Shown here piece after piece: positions 27,513-36,094 of a stretch of DNA of 64,000 bases (its first letter is position 1; each line of letters starts with the position of its first letter). The stretch comes from Sphingopyxis sp. KK2 (GTDB lineage Bacteria; Pseudomonadota; Alphaproteobacteria; Sphingomonadales; Sphingomonadaceae). The notes below the pieces were generated by a model that did no database searches, was not told where the DNA came from, and saw only the letters and a list, made by a program, of their open reading frames with translations. The DNA is taken from assembly GCF_001990265.1 (NCBI RefSeq), contig NZ_LYVN01000003.1, forward strand, positions 1 through 64,000, written 5' to 3'. Made by a program: the position numbers and the translations under genes.

Positions 27513-27912
27513 GCGCCAGGTTCCGCATCCGCGCCGCCCACACCCCGGCCTCCTTGCCGAGGTTGAGCGTCGCCGCGCCGAAGGTCCGCTCGGGCGGGGT
27601 CAGCGTCAGGAAATCCTTGTCGAGCCGCGCGATCACCTGCCGGTCGACGGGCCGTGCCGCGAAATGATTGCCATGCGCGCGCACCAGCATCATCCGCCCC
27701 TCGGCATTTTGCACGATCGCGGCGAAGCCCGCGCGGTCGCGTGCGACCTCGGTGCCCCCGAAGCCCGCCTCGGCCTCTTCGGCGAGGCGGATCGCATGCG
27801 CGTCGTCGGCGATGCGCGGGTCGGCGCCGAGCCCGAGCTTGCCGACGAGCCACGCGACGAACAGCACCGCGACCAGCGAGGCGCCCAGCTGGATGAGGTC
27901 GGCGAGGCTCAT
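27505..27912 (-). CDS. Hypothetical membrane-anchored protein
   Basis: A 135-residue protein with one N-terminal hydrophobic helix (LIQLGASLVAVLFVAWLVGK) and a soluble domain with strands such as FAAIVQNAEGRMMLVRAHGN. I do not recognise the family. Its start overlaps the preceding stop as ATGA and its end overlaps the hydroxylase start, so it is tightly coupled to both and may serve the hydroxylase. Confidence 0.75.
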   Translation of the reverse strand: MSLADLIQLGASLVAVLFVAWLVGKLGLGADPRIADDAHAIRLAEEAEAGFGGTEVARDRAGFAAIVQNAEGRMMLVRAHGNHFAARPVDRQVIARLDKDFLTLTPPERTFGAATLNLGKEAGVWAARMRNLAHG

Positions 27913-28343
27913 TTCTCGCCCGCGAGCGCGTCCATCATCGGCCGCAGCCCGCTCAGGTCGTAACCCGCATTCGCCGCCGCATCGACGATGCCCCCGACAT
28001 CGTCGCCCGCGCGCGCGCGCGTCAGCGCCCACAGATGCGTCGAGCGCGTGCCCGAGCGGCAATAGGCGAGGATCGGGCCCGTCGCATCCTTCAGCAGGGT
28101 TTCGAGCGCGTCGAGCTGCGGATGGCTGAAGCCCGCATGGCCGACGGGGATCGCGGCATAGGCCAGCCCCTCGGCCGCCGCGGCATGCGCGATATCGTCG
28201 CCCTGCGGCGCCGAAGGCTCCTCGCCGTCGGGTCGGTTGTTGACGATCATCGCAAAACCCGCGGCCTTGGCCTCGGCGACATCCTCGATCGAGATTTGCG
28301 GGGCGACGCTATAGTCGGCGGACAGGGTTCGAAAATCGCTCAT
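27909..28343 (-). CDS. TIGR01244 / DUF442-type phosphatase-like sulfur transferase
   Basis: A 144-residue protein of the beta-lactamase-hydrolase-like (DUF442, TIGR01244) family with a dual-specificity phosphatase fold. The active-site-like loop AYCRSGTRSTHLWAL contains Cys95; NNRPDGEEPSAPQGDDI near 35-50 is the second conserved block. In other bacteria the domain is fused to or neighbours sulfide-oxidising proteins (Blh/ETHE1), where it acts as a sulfur transferase. Here it heads an operon with a hypothetical protein and a lipid hydroxylase, an unusual setting. Confidence 0.85.
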   Translation of the reverse strand: MSDFRTLSADYSVAPQISIEDVAEAKAAGFAMIVNNRPDGEEPSAPQGDDIAHAAAAEGLAYAAIPVGHAGFSHPQLDALETLLKDATGPILAYCRSGTRSTHLWALTRARAGDDVGGIVDAAANAGYDLSGLRPMMDALAGEK

Positions 28344-28462
28344 GGCGCCGATCTACTCCCGCCGCCCGCTTGCTGACAAGCGCGAATACCCGGGGGCGCC
28401 TCGGCCCCCGGGCCTCCCGCTTTCCCGTCCCGGACCCCTCGCCCGGGACGGCGGAAAAACGA

Positions 28463-29296
28463 TCATGCGGCGACGGGCGCGGCGGCCGGAACCTCGGTCG
28501 GGCGCTCGCCGGGCAGGACGCGGTCGCCCGCGACCACCTCGGCGAAGCGCTCGGCATATTTGGGATGCTCGGTGCCCATCCATTTGTCCCACCAGGTGAA
28601 ATAGAGCCCGTAATTCCGGTTGAAGCCGCCATTATGATGAAGGTCGTGGTGCGTCGTCGTGTTGATCCAGCGCGTCAGCGGGGTCGACAGCCACCAGCGC
28701 GGGTGGAGCTCGAAGCCCGCATGCCCCATCGCGTTGCGCAAAATCTGGAACAGGATCCAGGTCAGCATCACCCAGCCCGGGGTGGGCACGAAGAACAGCC
28801 AGATCGGCACGAAGGCGATCATCACGAACGCCTCGGGGATCGCGAAGCTGTACGCCGCCCACGGCGTCGGGGTGACCGAGCGGTGATGCGCGCGGTGGAA
28901 GGTCTTGAACAGTTTCGGATGATGCATCGCGCGGTGCACCCAATAGAAATAGGCGTCATGCGCGACGATGATCGCCGCGAGCAGTGCAAGATCGCCCGCC
29001 CAGCCATAGCTGCCCTCGAAGCGGTGGAGCACGCCGGCGTCGACGCCCCAGATGATGAAGGCCGAGACGAGCGTATAGACGCCGACCGTCTGCACCGACT
29101 GCGCAACCTCGCGGCGGCGATCGGCGATCGTCGCCTCGCGCGCCTGGATCTTGCGGGTGCGCAGGGCCGTCCGGCGCAGCACCCATACGACCGCCGTCAC
29201 CAGCGCGGCGGCGGCGAGGTAGCGCCCGAAGTCGAAGGCAAAGACGATGGGGCCCTTGTGGACCAGATTGGCGAGGGGAGGAAAGGCGTCGAGCAT
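28463..29296 (-). CDS. Sterol desaturase / fatty acid hydroxylase family protein (second type)
   Basis: A 277-residue membrane hydroxylase with histidine clusters WVHRAMHHPKLFKTFHRAHH and THHDLHHNGGFNRNYG ... WWDKWMGTEHP. It differs from the protein at 26598 in the spacing of the clusters and in lacking the long C-terminal tail. Helices lie at about 18-36, 68-85, 92-112 and 145-175. The ATG at 29296 has AGGAC upstream; the longer frame to 29368 lacks a site. It lies between the DUF442 operon and the AraC-type regulator on the same strand. Lipid substrate unknown. Confidence 0.87.
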   Translation of the reverse strand: MLDAFPPLANLVHKGPIVFAFDFGRYLAAAALVTAVVWVLRRTALRTRKIQAREATIADRRREVAQSVQTVGVYTLVSAFIIWGVDAGVLHRFEGSYGWAGDLALLAAIIVAHDAYFYWVHRAMHHPKLFKTFHRAHHRSVTPTPWAAYSFAIPEAFVMIAFVPIWLFFVPTPGWVMLTWILFQILRNAMGHAGFELHPRWWLSTPLTRWINTTTHHDLHHNGGFNRNYGLYFTWWDKWMGTEHPKYAERFAEVVAGDRVLPGERPTEVPAAAPVAA

Positions 29297-29374
29297 CGGG
29301 GCGTCCTGCTGGCGGATCGGAACCCCGCTTGCAGCATAGCGGCGCGCCTCGCGCTCCCCGCTGTCCAAATCTGG

Positions 29375-30451
29375 CTAGCCGATTCCGGAATCGGCCAGCC
29401 GCCCATCCAGTCGCCGCGCCCGATATTCGCTCGGCGTCATCCCCTCGGCCTCGCGAAAGGCGCGGTTGAACGGCCCGAGCGAGCCGAAGCCGGCGTCGAG
29501 CGCGATCGTCAGGATCGGCACCTCGCGCTGCTCGGGGTCGGCAAGTGCGGCGCGCACCTCATCGAGGCGGAAGCCGTTGAGGAAAGCGGTGAAGTTGCGA
29601 AAGCCCATCTCGCCGTTGATCGCGCGGCGGACGCGATATTCGGGCTCGCCGAGCCGCGCCGCGAGCATCGCGATCGAAAAACCCTCAGCGCGATAGGCGC
29701 GCTCCTCGGCCATCGTCGCGCCGAGCCGCTGCGCCAGCGGCGAAGGTTCGGCGCGCGGCGCGGCGGCATCGGGGTCGGGGCGCGGACCGGGCGCCGCGAA
29801 CAGCTCGGCGGATCGAAAGCGATAGAGGCCGACCGAGACGATGAAGGTCGCGGCGAGGATCGCGGCGAGCGTCACCGCGCGCCAGCCCTCGTGCCCGCCC
29901 TCCCGGTTATGAAACATCTCGATAAAGGTGACGAGCAGGATGAAGCCGCCGATCGCGCCGATCAGCGCGAGGCGAAAGCCGCGCCGCGCCTCGACGAGGT
30001 CGGTGGTCCGTCCGCGCCACGCGATCCACATGCCCGCGATCGCGAAGCCGAACATGCCGATGCGCACGACCGCCCATATCGCCCGGCTGAAGTCCCCGGT
30101 CGCCGCGATCATCGCGAATTGCGCGAGCGGCAGCGCGGCAAAGGCGAGCACGGGGCACCAGCTCCGCCAGCCGATCTCGGCGCGGTCGTCGAACCACAAT
30201 CGCGCGAACAGCCAGAACAGCGCCGGCACCATCACCGACATCATGTCGAACAGGATATAGGGGAGCAGCGCGGTCCCGTGCGGGCGGAACAGGCCCGACA
30301 GCAGATAGGCGATGATCGTGACGTTCATCGCGATCGCGACGCGCGCCGCCGCGACGCCGCGATGATCGCGTGCAAGCAGCGCGATCCACAGCAGGAACAG
30401 CGAAATGCTCCCGCCGCGAATCATCGGATCGATTATCTCGAGCATCGCCAT
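29375..30451 (-). CDS. Membrane-bound AraC-family transcriptional regulator
   Basis: A 358-residue protein with about seven hydrophobic helices in the first 215 residues and a C-terminal AraC-type double helix-turn-helix (about 245-345): GFSIAMLAARLGEPEYRVRR, then FLNGFRLDEVRAALADPEQ, and the family's closing GFGSLGPFNRAFREAEGMTP. Membrane-bound AraC regulators sense an envelope or hydrophobic signal. It lies upstream of the hydroxylase gene on the same strand, 79 bases away, and may regulate it. Confidence 0.87.
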   Translation of the reverse strand: MAMLEIIDPMIRGGSISLFLLWIALLARDHRGVAAARVAIAMNVTIIAYLLSGLFRPHGTALLPYILFDMMSVMVPALFWLFARLWFDDRAEIGWRSWCPVLAFAALPLAQFAMIAATGDFSRAIWAVVRIGMFGFAIAGMWIAWRGRTTDLVEARRGFRLALIGAIGGFILLVTFIEMFHNREGGHEGWRAVTLAAILAATFIVSVGLYRFRSAELFAAPGPRPDPDAAAPRAEPSPLAQRLGATMAEERAYRAEGFSIAMLAARLGEPEYRVRRAINGEMGFRNFTAFLNGFRLDEVRAALADPEQREVPILTIALDAGFGSLGPFNRAFREAEGMTPSEYRARRLDGRLADSGIG

Positions 30452-30466
30452 CTGCTATCGCAGGAG

Positions 30467-30769
30467 TCAGCGCGCCGCCAGTTGCTGTGCCCGCTGGCTG
30501 CCAAGCTGCGCGAAGGCGTCGCGCCGCGCCGCCTCGCGGCACTGGCGCGCCGAACGCCGTCCGCCGAGGCTGAGATGCTCGACATCGTTGCGACAAAAGG
30601 CACCGACCGCGCGGTCGATCCGCCGCTGCGCCGCTTCGGTGCCGCGCGGGGTGGTGAGGTCGATATCGTCGAGGCTGATGCGCAGCGTCGCGGCTGGTTC
30701 GGCCGCGAGCGCGGCGGGGAACGGCGCCGCCGCGGCGACGAACAGGCTGGCAAGGATCGCATATTTCAT
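30467..30769 (-). CDS. UrcA family protein
   Basis: A 100-residue exported protein: signal peptide to about residue 22 (ALAAE), then the UrcA pattern LDDIDLTTPRGTEAAQRRID, a Cys (GAFCRND) and a second Cys before the C-terminus (RQCREAARRDAFAQL). The family is frequent in sphingomonads and Caulobacterales; function is unknown, and the two Cys may form a disulfide. It precedes the AraC-type gene by 15 bases and may share its transcript. Confidence 0.82.
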   Translation of the reverse strand: MKYAILASLFVAAAAPFPAALAAEPAATLRISLDDIDLTTPRGTEAAQRRIDRAVGAFCRNDVEHLSLGGRRSARQCREAARRDAFAQLGSQRAQQLAAR

Positions 30770-30902
30770 GGGCTTCACTCCTTTGACCACCGGCGCCGTG
30801 GATGAGGGGAGAGCGCCGATGGGCGAGCAATGAAGCAGCCCGCGCCGCGGGTCGCGGCGGGTTTGGAAAATGGCTAGCCCGTTTCGGAATCGGCGGTTGC
30901 GG

Positions 30903-31110
30903 AAGGCCGCGAGGGCGCAAAAAAGGGGGAAAGGGACTCACACAAAGACACAAAGAGGGCAGCTTTTTCGCGCACCGCTGCTCCAGGGTCGCGCGAAGCG
31001 CCTTATGGAGGGTCGCCTGCGGCGACGCGCGACGCCCGCCATGTGGTGCGCCCTCTTTGTGTCTTTGTGTGAGATCCTTCTTCTTGGCGCCTTCGCGCCT
31101 TTGCGTGAGA
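30903..31110. repeat. Nested inverted-repeat element, gene-less copy B
   Basis: The inner arms 30937-30960 and 31049-31072 are perfect 24-bp reverse complements (CTCACACAAAGACACAAAG plus AGGGC). The outer right arm 31085-31110 ends CGCCTTTGCGTGAGAT, as in copy A; the outer left arm is decayed (GAGGGCGCAAAAAAGG near 30911). The 88-base loop shares the block TCGCCTGCGGCGACG and GACGCCCGC with copy D. It ends 32 bases from the stop of the next minus-strand gene. Confidence 0.8.
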
Positions 31111-31141
31111 TTATTTCAGAACCCACTCCCGCAGATCAAAT

Positions 31142-32125
31142 CTACCCGTCGGGATATTGGTCGATGCAGGTCTGCATTTCGGCCCACAGCCCGCCCGCAG
31201 CAGCCATCGGGATCACACCGACTTCCTTGCCCAATAGCTTGACCCGCAGCTCCTTGCCGGCCTTGAGCTCATCCCAATAGAGGCTCTGGATGCTGCCGAG
31301 GCGATAGCGGGTCGCGCCATCCTCGGTCAGGCCGAGATCATAATGCGCGGTCAGCGCGCCGTCGGTGAACAGCCCGGTTCCCGCGAAATTGGCGTAGGTC
31401 GTCGCGGGCGCCATTTGCCATCCCTCGCTGCCCGCCTCGTCGAACACCAGCCCCTTGCGATGCTTTGCGGCCAGCGCTTCGTCCTGATCTTCGGGCACCG
31501 GCGACAGCCCTTTGCCCGACAGCCAGATCGACCCGTCGTTGAAATTGGTGAAGCGCAGTTCGAGCGTCAGCGCCTTGCCGAGCGGGCGCATCGCGGTGCA
31601 ATTATTGCCGCGCGACTGGAAGGTCCAGCCGTCGCCAAAGCTCAGGTCCTTGCGCGGGATCGGCGGCGGTTCCCGGCCCTGCCGCGCGAGCGCGGCGTCG
31701 CCGGCGAATTGCGCGGCATCGGCGGTCGCGAGAAATTCGGCGGTGTCGCGATAATCCTCATAATGGGCCCGGCGCAGCTTGTCGCAGGCGGTCAGCCGCG
31801 TCAGCATATGGTCGTGGCGTGCGCTGCCCTCGGCGGGCAGCGCGACCACCGCCTCGCCTTCCTCGGTGTGGACCCTGTCGAACGCCGCCTTTTGCCCCGC
31901 CTCGTCGAGCGAGGTGTCGCCGCCCGCGAGCGTGAACCAGGTCAGCGCCGCCGCGGTGCGCTGGCGCGATTTTTCGGCATCACCCTCTTCGAGCACCCCC
32001 ATCAGGCTGTTGAGCACCCCGCAGCGCGCCGCCTCGCCATAGGTCAGCGGCGGCGGATCGTCGGCGGCGAGCGCAGGAGCGGCGAGCAGCAGGGCGGGCA
32101 AGATCGGCAGGGCATAGCGCAGCAT
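31142..32125 (-). CDS. Secreted protein of unknown function
   Basis: A 327-residue protein with a signal peptide (MLRYALPILPALLLAAPALA). The mature part is mostly helical in the first half, with Cys in AARCGVLNSL and TACDKLRRAHYEDY, and beta-rich in the second, with Cys in GNNCTAMRPLG and MQTCIDQYPDG; four Cys could form two disulfides. I do not recognise a family. ATG 32125 follows TTGGAG; the ATG at 32137 would extend by four residues. It lies between element copies B and C. Confidence 0.72.
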   Translation of the reverse strand: MLRYALPILPALLLAAPALAADDPPPLTYGEAARCGVLNSLMGVLEEGDAEKSRQRTAAALTWFTLAGGDTSLDEAGQKAAFDRVHTEEGEAVVALPAEGSARHDHMLTRLTACDKLRRAHYEDYRDTAEFLATADAAQFAGDAALARQGREPPPIPRKDLSFGDGWTFQSRGNNCTAMRPLGKALTLELRFTNFNDGSIWLSGKGLSPVPEDQDEALAAKHRKGLVFDEAGSEGWQMAPATTYANFAGTGLFTDGALTAHYDLGLTEDGATRYRLGSIQSLYWDELKAGKELRVKLLGKEVGVIPMAAAGGLWAEMQTCIDQYPDG

Positions 32126-32225
32126 GGCAGGCTCCAACGGCCGCGACCCTTGCGCGCCTGATGCTCGGCGTGAGCGATGCTGTCAATCTGGCGGTACGGA
32201 AGACGGCGATCGCGGTGCAATTATG

Positions 32226-32438
32226 TCTCACGCAAAGGCGCGAAAGCGCAAAGAAAGAGACTCACACAAAGACACAAAGAGGGCGTTCCTGCCCCGCTGG
32301 CGTCGGCCCGTCGCCGAAGGCGACCGTGTAAAATGCGCTTTGCGCGGGATCCGGCCCTTCGGGCAGCGGCGTCGCCTGCCCTCTTTGTGTCTTTGTGTGA
32401 GATAATTCTTCTTCGCGCCTTCGCGCCTTTGCGTGAGA
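32226..32438. repeat. Nested inverted-repeat element, gene-less copy C
   Basis: Outer arms 32226-32255 and 32409-32438 (TCTCACGCAAAGGCGC and its complement) match at 28 of 30 positions. Inner arms 32261-32284 and 32378-32401 are perfect 24-bp complements identical to those of copy B. The 93-base loop read on the minus strand aligns with the loop of copy D (GCGCAAAGCGCATTTTA ... TCGCCTTCGGCGACGG). The element stops five bases before the recQ stop codon. Confidence 0.88.
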
Positions 32439-32443
32439 TTTTT

Positions 32444-34219
32444 CTAGAACTGCCGGATCACCGCGAGGAAAGGATCGCCCCAGGCTTCGAGCTTCTTCGC
32501 GCCGACGCCGGGGATACGCGACAGCTCGGCGTGCGTCGTCGGGCGGTCGTTCGCCATCGCGCGCAGCACCGCGTCGTGGAAGATGACATAGGGCGGCACC
32601 CCCGCGTCGATCGCGATCTCGCGCCGCATCGCGCGCAGCGCATCGAACAGCGGGTCGCCGACCGGGTTCGCCACCGCGCCGGCGCCGCGCGATCCCCGCT
32701 GGCTGCGCTTCGCAGGCGGCTCGGCGATCATCACCGCCACCTCGCCCTTCATCATCGCGCGCGCGGCGGGGCCGAACATCAGCCCGCCATGCTCGGTGGT
32801 CTCGAGCGCCTCGCGCGCGACGAGCGTGCGGACGAGCGGCTTGATCAGCCGCGCCTCGTCGCCGCCGACGATGCCGAACACCGATAATTTGTCGTGACCA
32901 CGGCTCGCGATGCGTTCGTCGCTACGTCCGGTCAGCACCGCCTCGACATGCCCCGCGCCGAAACTCTGCCCGGTGCGATAGACCGCCGAGAGCAATTTCT
33001 GCGCGAGCACCGAGGCGTCGATCTGCGCGGGCGGTTCGAGGCAATTGTCGCAATTGCCGCAGCGTTCGGGCGGAGTCTCGCCGAAATGGCGGAGCAGCAG
33101 CGCGCGGCGGCACTCGACCGTCTCGACCAGCGCCGCCATCGCGTTGAGCCGCACGCGCTCGCTCGCGATGCGCGCCTCGGGCAGTTCGGACAGGCGCATC
33201 CGCGCGCGCGCAAAATCCTCGGCGCCCCACAGCATCAGCGTCTCGGCAGGGTCGCCGTCGCGGCCGCCGCGCCCGGTTTCCTGATAATAGGCCTCGATCG
33301 ATTTGGGCAGCCCGGCATGCGCGACGAAGCGCACGTCGGGCTTGTCGATCCCCATGCCGAAGGCGACCGTCGCGGTGACGATGCCGTCCTCCGACGCGAC
33401 GAAGTCGTGCTGCACCCGCGCGCGCCGTTCGGGATCGAGCCCGGCGTGATAGGCGGCGACGCTGCGCCCGGTCGCCGCCGCCAGCCGCTCGGCCATGCGT
33501 TCGGTCCCGTCGCGCGTCGGGCAATAGACGATGCCGGGACCCGGATTGGCGGCGATGAAGTCGGCGATCTGCTTCGCGGGGCTGATGCGCGGGGTCACCC
33601 GATACCGGATGTTCGGCCGGTCGAAGCCCGCGAGCACCAGCCCCTCGGCCGGGATGCCGAGCTGGACGAGGATATCCTCGCGCGTGTGCTTGTCGGCGGT
33701 GGCAGTGAGCGCGAGCCGGGGAACCGCGGGAAAGGCGTCGAGCAGCGGGCGCAGCAGGCGATAGTCGGGGCGGAAATCATGCCCCCATTCGGACACGCAA
33801 TGCGCCTCGTCGATCGCGAACAGCGCCGGCTCGCGGGCCTGCATCAGCGAGCGGAAGCCCTCGCCGGTCGCGCGCTCGGGCGCGATATAGAGAAGGTCGA
33901 GGGTGCCGTCGCGATAGGCCTGGCGCGTGTCGGCCCAGTCGGCATCGACGCTGGTCAGCGACGCGGCGCGGATTCCCGCCGCGCGCGCACCGCGGAGCTG
34001 GTCGTGCATCAGCGCGATCAGCGGCGACACGACGACGACGCAGCCGGGCAGCGCGACCGCGGGCAGCTGATAGGTCAGCGACTTGCCCGCGCCGGTCGGC
34101 ATCACCGCAAGCGTGCGCTGTCCCGCCATAACGCGGTCGACGACATCGGCCTGACGCCCACGAAAATGGTCGAAGCCGAAGGTCGATTTGAGGAGCGGGA
34201 GAAGCGCGTCGGCGGACAT
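32444..34219 (-). CDS. recQ: ATP-dependent DNA helicase RecQ
   Basis: A 591-residue RecQ-type 3'-5' helicase for recombination and fork repair. The N-terminal zone FGFDHFRGRQADVV, Walker A MPTGAGKS, DEAH box IDEAHCVSEWGHDFRPDY, motif VI YYQETGRGGRDG, the zinc-binding CRRALLLRHFGE ... CGNCDNC and a C-terminal HRDC domain (YVIFHDAVLRAMA ... SRIPGVGAKKLEAWG) are all present. The ATG at 34219 begins the usual family N-terminus. The upstream antiporter gene is on the same strand, separated by a palindromic repeat; the downstream end abuts element copy C. Confidence 0.95.
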   Translation of the reverse strand: MSADALLPLLKSTFGFDHFRGRQADVVDRVMAGQRTLAVMPTGAGKSLTYQLPAVALPGCVVVVSPLIALMHDQLRGARAAGIRAASLTSVDADWADTRQAYRDGTLDLLYIAPERATGEGFRSLMQAREPALFAIDEAHCVSEWGHDFRPDYRLLRPLLDAFPAVPRLALTATADKHTREDILVQLGIPAEGLVLAGFDRPNIRYRVTPRISPAKQIADFIAANPGPGIVYCPTRDGTERMAERLAAATGRSVAAYHAGLDPERRARVQHDFVASEDGIVTATVAFGMGIDKPDVRFVAHAGLPKSIEAYYQETGRGGRDGDPAETLMLWGAEDFARARMRLSELPEARIASERVRLNAMAALVETVECRRALLLRHFGETPPERCGNCDNCLEPPAQIDASVLAQKLLSAVYRTGQSFGAGHVEAVLTGRSDERIASRGHDKLSVFGIVGGDEARLIKPLVRTLVAREALETTEHGGLMFGPAARAMMKGEVAVMIAEPPAKRSQRGSRGAGAVANPVGDPLFDALRAMRREIAIDAGVPPYVIFHDAVLRAMANDRPTTHAELSRIPGVGAKKLEAWGDPFLAVIRQF

Positions 34220-34266
34220 GGTGGGGGCGATAGGAAGTTTGGGGGAGCGGGGGAAGCCCCCATTCC

Positions 34267-34342
34267 GTCGCCCCCGCGGAGGCGGGGGCCGCTGGCAACC
34301 CGGCGCAAGGCCGATTGCGGCCCCCGCCTGCGCGGGGGCGAC
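34267..34342. repeat. Palindromic repeat, GTCGCCCCCGCGGAGGCGGG family
   Basis: GTCGCCCCCGCGGAGGCGGG at the left and CCCGCCTGCGCGGGGGCGAC at the right are inverted, and each arm is itself a hairpin. It ends two bases from the stop of the antiporter gene (34345). The arms are the same type as those in the palindrome inside ileS (56006-56087). Confidence 0.85.
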
Positions 34343-34344
34343 GA

Positions 34345-35982
34345 TCAGGCCCGCGCCAGCATCGCACGCTCGGCCATGCGCGACGCGGTCTCGCGCTCGG
34401 CCATCACGACATGGTCGGCGCCGCGGCGCACGAGGTCGGCGACCTCCTCGTCCGAATGCGCGCGCGCGACGATCAGCAGCTTGGGGTTGATCGCGCGCGC
34501 CTTGCGTACCACCGCGCCCGCCTCGACCCCCTCGGGGATCGCGATCAGCAAGGTCGCGGCCTCCTCGATTCCCGCCTGCCGCAGGATGCTGTCCTTGGTC
34601 GCATCGCCGATAATCACCGTCGCCCCCGCCTCGCGCGCCGCCGCCGCCATGTCCTTCTGGTCCTCGATCACGGTCAGCCCCTCGCCGCGCCCGCAGATCA
34701 GGCTGCCGATATGGCTTCCGACGCGGCCATAGCCGATCAGCACCACCCCGGCGTTGCACGCTGCAGGGACGTCGTCGCCGACCGCCTCGGGCTCGGGAAC
34801 GTCATCGGCGCGGATGCGCTTGACCATCAGCGTGAAGAAGACCGGGTTGAACAGGATCGACAGGATCGACCCCGCAAGAATCAGGTCGCGCGCCTCGTCG
34901 GGCATCACCTTGAGCGCGACGCCGAGTCCCGCGAGGATGAAGGAGAATTCGCCGATCTGCGACAGGCTGACCGCGACGGTGAGCGCGGTCTGGTTCGGAT
35001 GGCCGAAGGCGCGCACGATCGCCCAGGCGGCGAGCGACTTGCCGAAGACGATGATCGCCACCGTCGCGATCACCGGCCCCGGCTGCTCGATCAGCACCCA
35101 GGGGTCGAAGAGCATGCCGACCGAGACGAAGAAGAGCACCGCAAAGGCGTCGCGCAGCGGCAGCGTTTCCTCCGCCGCGCGGCGGCTCAATTGCGTCTCG
35201 CCGAGGATCATGCCCGCAAAGAAAGCCCCTAGCGCGAAGCTCACGTCGAACACCACCGCCGCGCCGAAGGCGACGCCGAGCGCGATCGCCAGCACCGCAA
35301 GGCGGAAGAGTTCGCGCGATCCCGTATGCGCGACCCAGTGCAGCACCCAGGGCAATATGCGCCGCGCGACGATCAGCATGAAGGCGACGAAGCCGACGAC
35401 CTTCAGCCCGACGATGCCCGCCGACTGCCACAGCCCGATGCCATTGCCCTCGTCGCCGCGCGACCCGAACATCGCGGGCAGCAGGACGAGCGCGAGCACC
35501 ATCGCGAGATCCTCGACGATCAGCCAGCCGACCGCGATGCGGCCCTTTTCGGTTTCGACCATGTCGCGCGCCTGCAGCGCGCGCAGCAGCACGACGGTCG
35601 AGGCGACCGACAGCGCGAGCCCGAAGATCGCGCTGCCCGCGAGCGTCCAGCCCTGCCACAGCCCGAGCGCGATGCCGAGTCCGGTCGCAACCGCCATCTG
35701 GACGATCGCCCCCGGCACCGCGATCCGGCGCACCGAGAGCAGGTCCTTGAGCGAAAAATGCAGGCCGACCCCGAACATCAGCAGGATCACGCCGATTTCG
35801 GCGAGCTGGAGCGCGAGGCCCGTGTCGGCGACGAAGCCCGGGGTGAAGGGCCCGACCATCACGCCCGCGAGCAGATAGCCCGCGATCGGCGAAATCTTCA
35901 GCCGATGCGCGAGCGCCCCCATCAGGAACGCAACCCCCAGGCCCGCAACCACGGTTCCGATCAATGTCGTGTCGTGCGGCAT
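34345..35982 (-). CDS. CPA2 cation:proton antiporter, YbaL/KefC-like
   Basis: A 545-residue inner-membrane antiporter. Residues 1-395 carry about 12-13 helices with the CPA2 landmarks LAGVMVGPFTPGFVAD, LLMFGVGLHFSL, ASTVVLLRAL and ALGAFFAGMILGE; residues 410-530 are a cytosolic TrkA-N (RCK) domain with the Rossmann motif LIGYGRVGSHIG and IIGDATKDSILRQAGI. It likely exchanges K+ or Na+ for H+. There is no KefF/KefG-type oxidoreductase next to it, favouring the YbaL branch. It is upstream of recQ on the same strand. Confidence 0.9.
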   Translation of the reverse strand: MPHDTTLIGTVVAGLGVAFLMGALAHRLKISPIAGYLLAGVMVGPFTPGFVADTGLALQLAEIGVILLMFGVGLHFSLKDLLSVRRIAVPGAIVQMAVATGLGIALGLWQGWTLAGSAIFGLALSVASTVVLLRALQARDMVETEKGRIAVGWLIVEDLAMVLALVLLPAMFGSRGDEGNGIGLWQSAGIVGLKVVGFVAFMLIVARRILPWVLHWVAHTGSRELFRLAVLAIALGVAFGAAVVFDVSFALGAFFAGMILGETQLSRRAAEETLPLRDAFAVLFFVSVGMLFDPWVLIEQPGPVIATVAIIVFGKSLAAWAIVRAFGHPNQTALTVAVSLSQIGEFSFILAGLGVALKVMPDEARDLILAGSILSILFNPVFFTLMVKRIRADDVPEPEAVGDDVPAACNAGVVLIGYGRVGSHIGSLICGRGEGLTVIEDQKDMAAAAREAGATVIIGDATKDSILRQAGIEEAATLLIAIPEGVEAGAVVRKARAINPKLLIVARAHSDEEVADLVRRGADHVVMAERETASRMAERAMLARA

Positions 35983-36043
35983 GTCCCCTGCCTAGGGGGC
36001 GGGGGCGCCGGGGGTCAAGTTTGTGCGGCGCAAAAATGCAAAA

Positions 36044-36080
36044 GAGCGGGGATCGCGACCGATCCCCGCTCGTTTTTTTT
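36044..36080. terminator. Bidirectional-looking terminator between SDR and antiporter genes
   Basis: GAGCGGGGATC and GATCCCCGCTC form a perfect 11-bp stem around GCGACC, with eight T on the plus side and TTTTGCATTTTT on the minus side. It follows the SDR gene (stop at 36095, minus strand) and would end that transcript before the antiporter gene. Confidence 0.88.
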
Positions 36081-36094
36081 CAGCGCCCCGCGTG

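Noticed and set aside
30903-31110. Hairpin elements as tRNA, rRNA intervening sequence or riboswitch
   Set aside because: No tRNA cloverleaf or known aptamer core is visible, and copies occur after unrelated genes.
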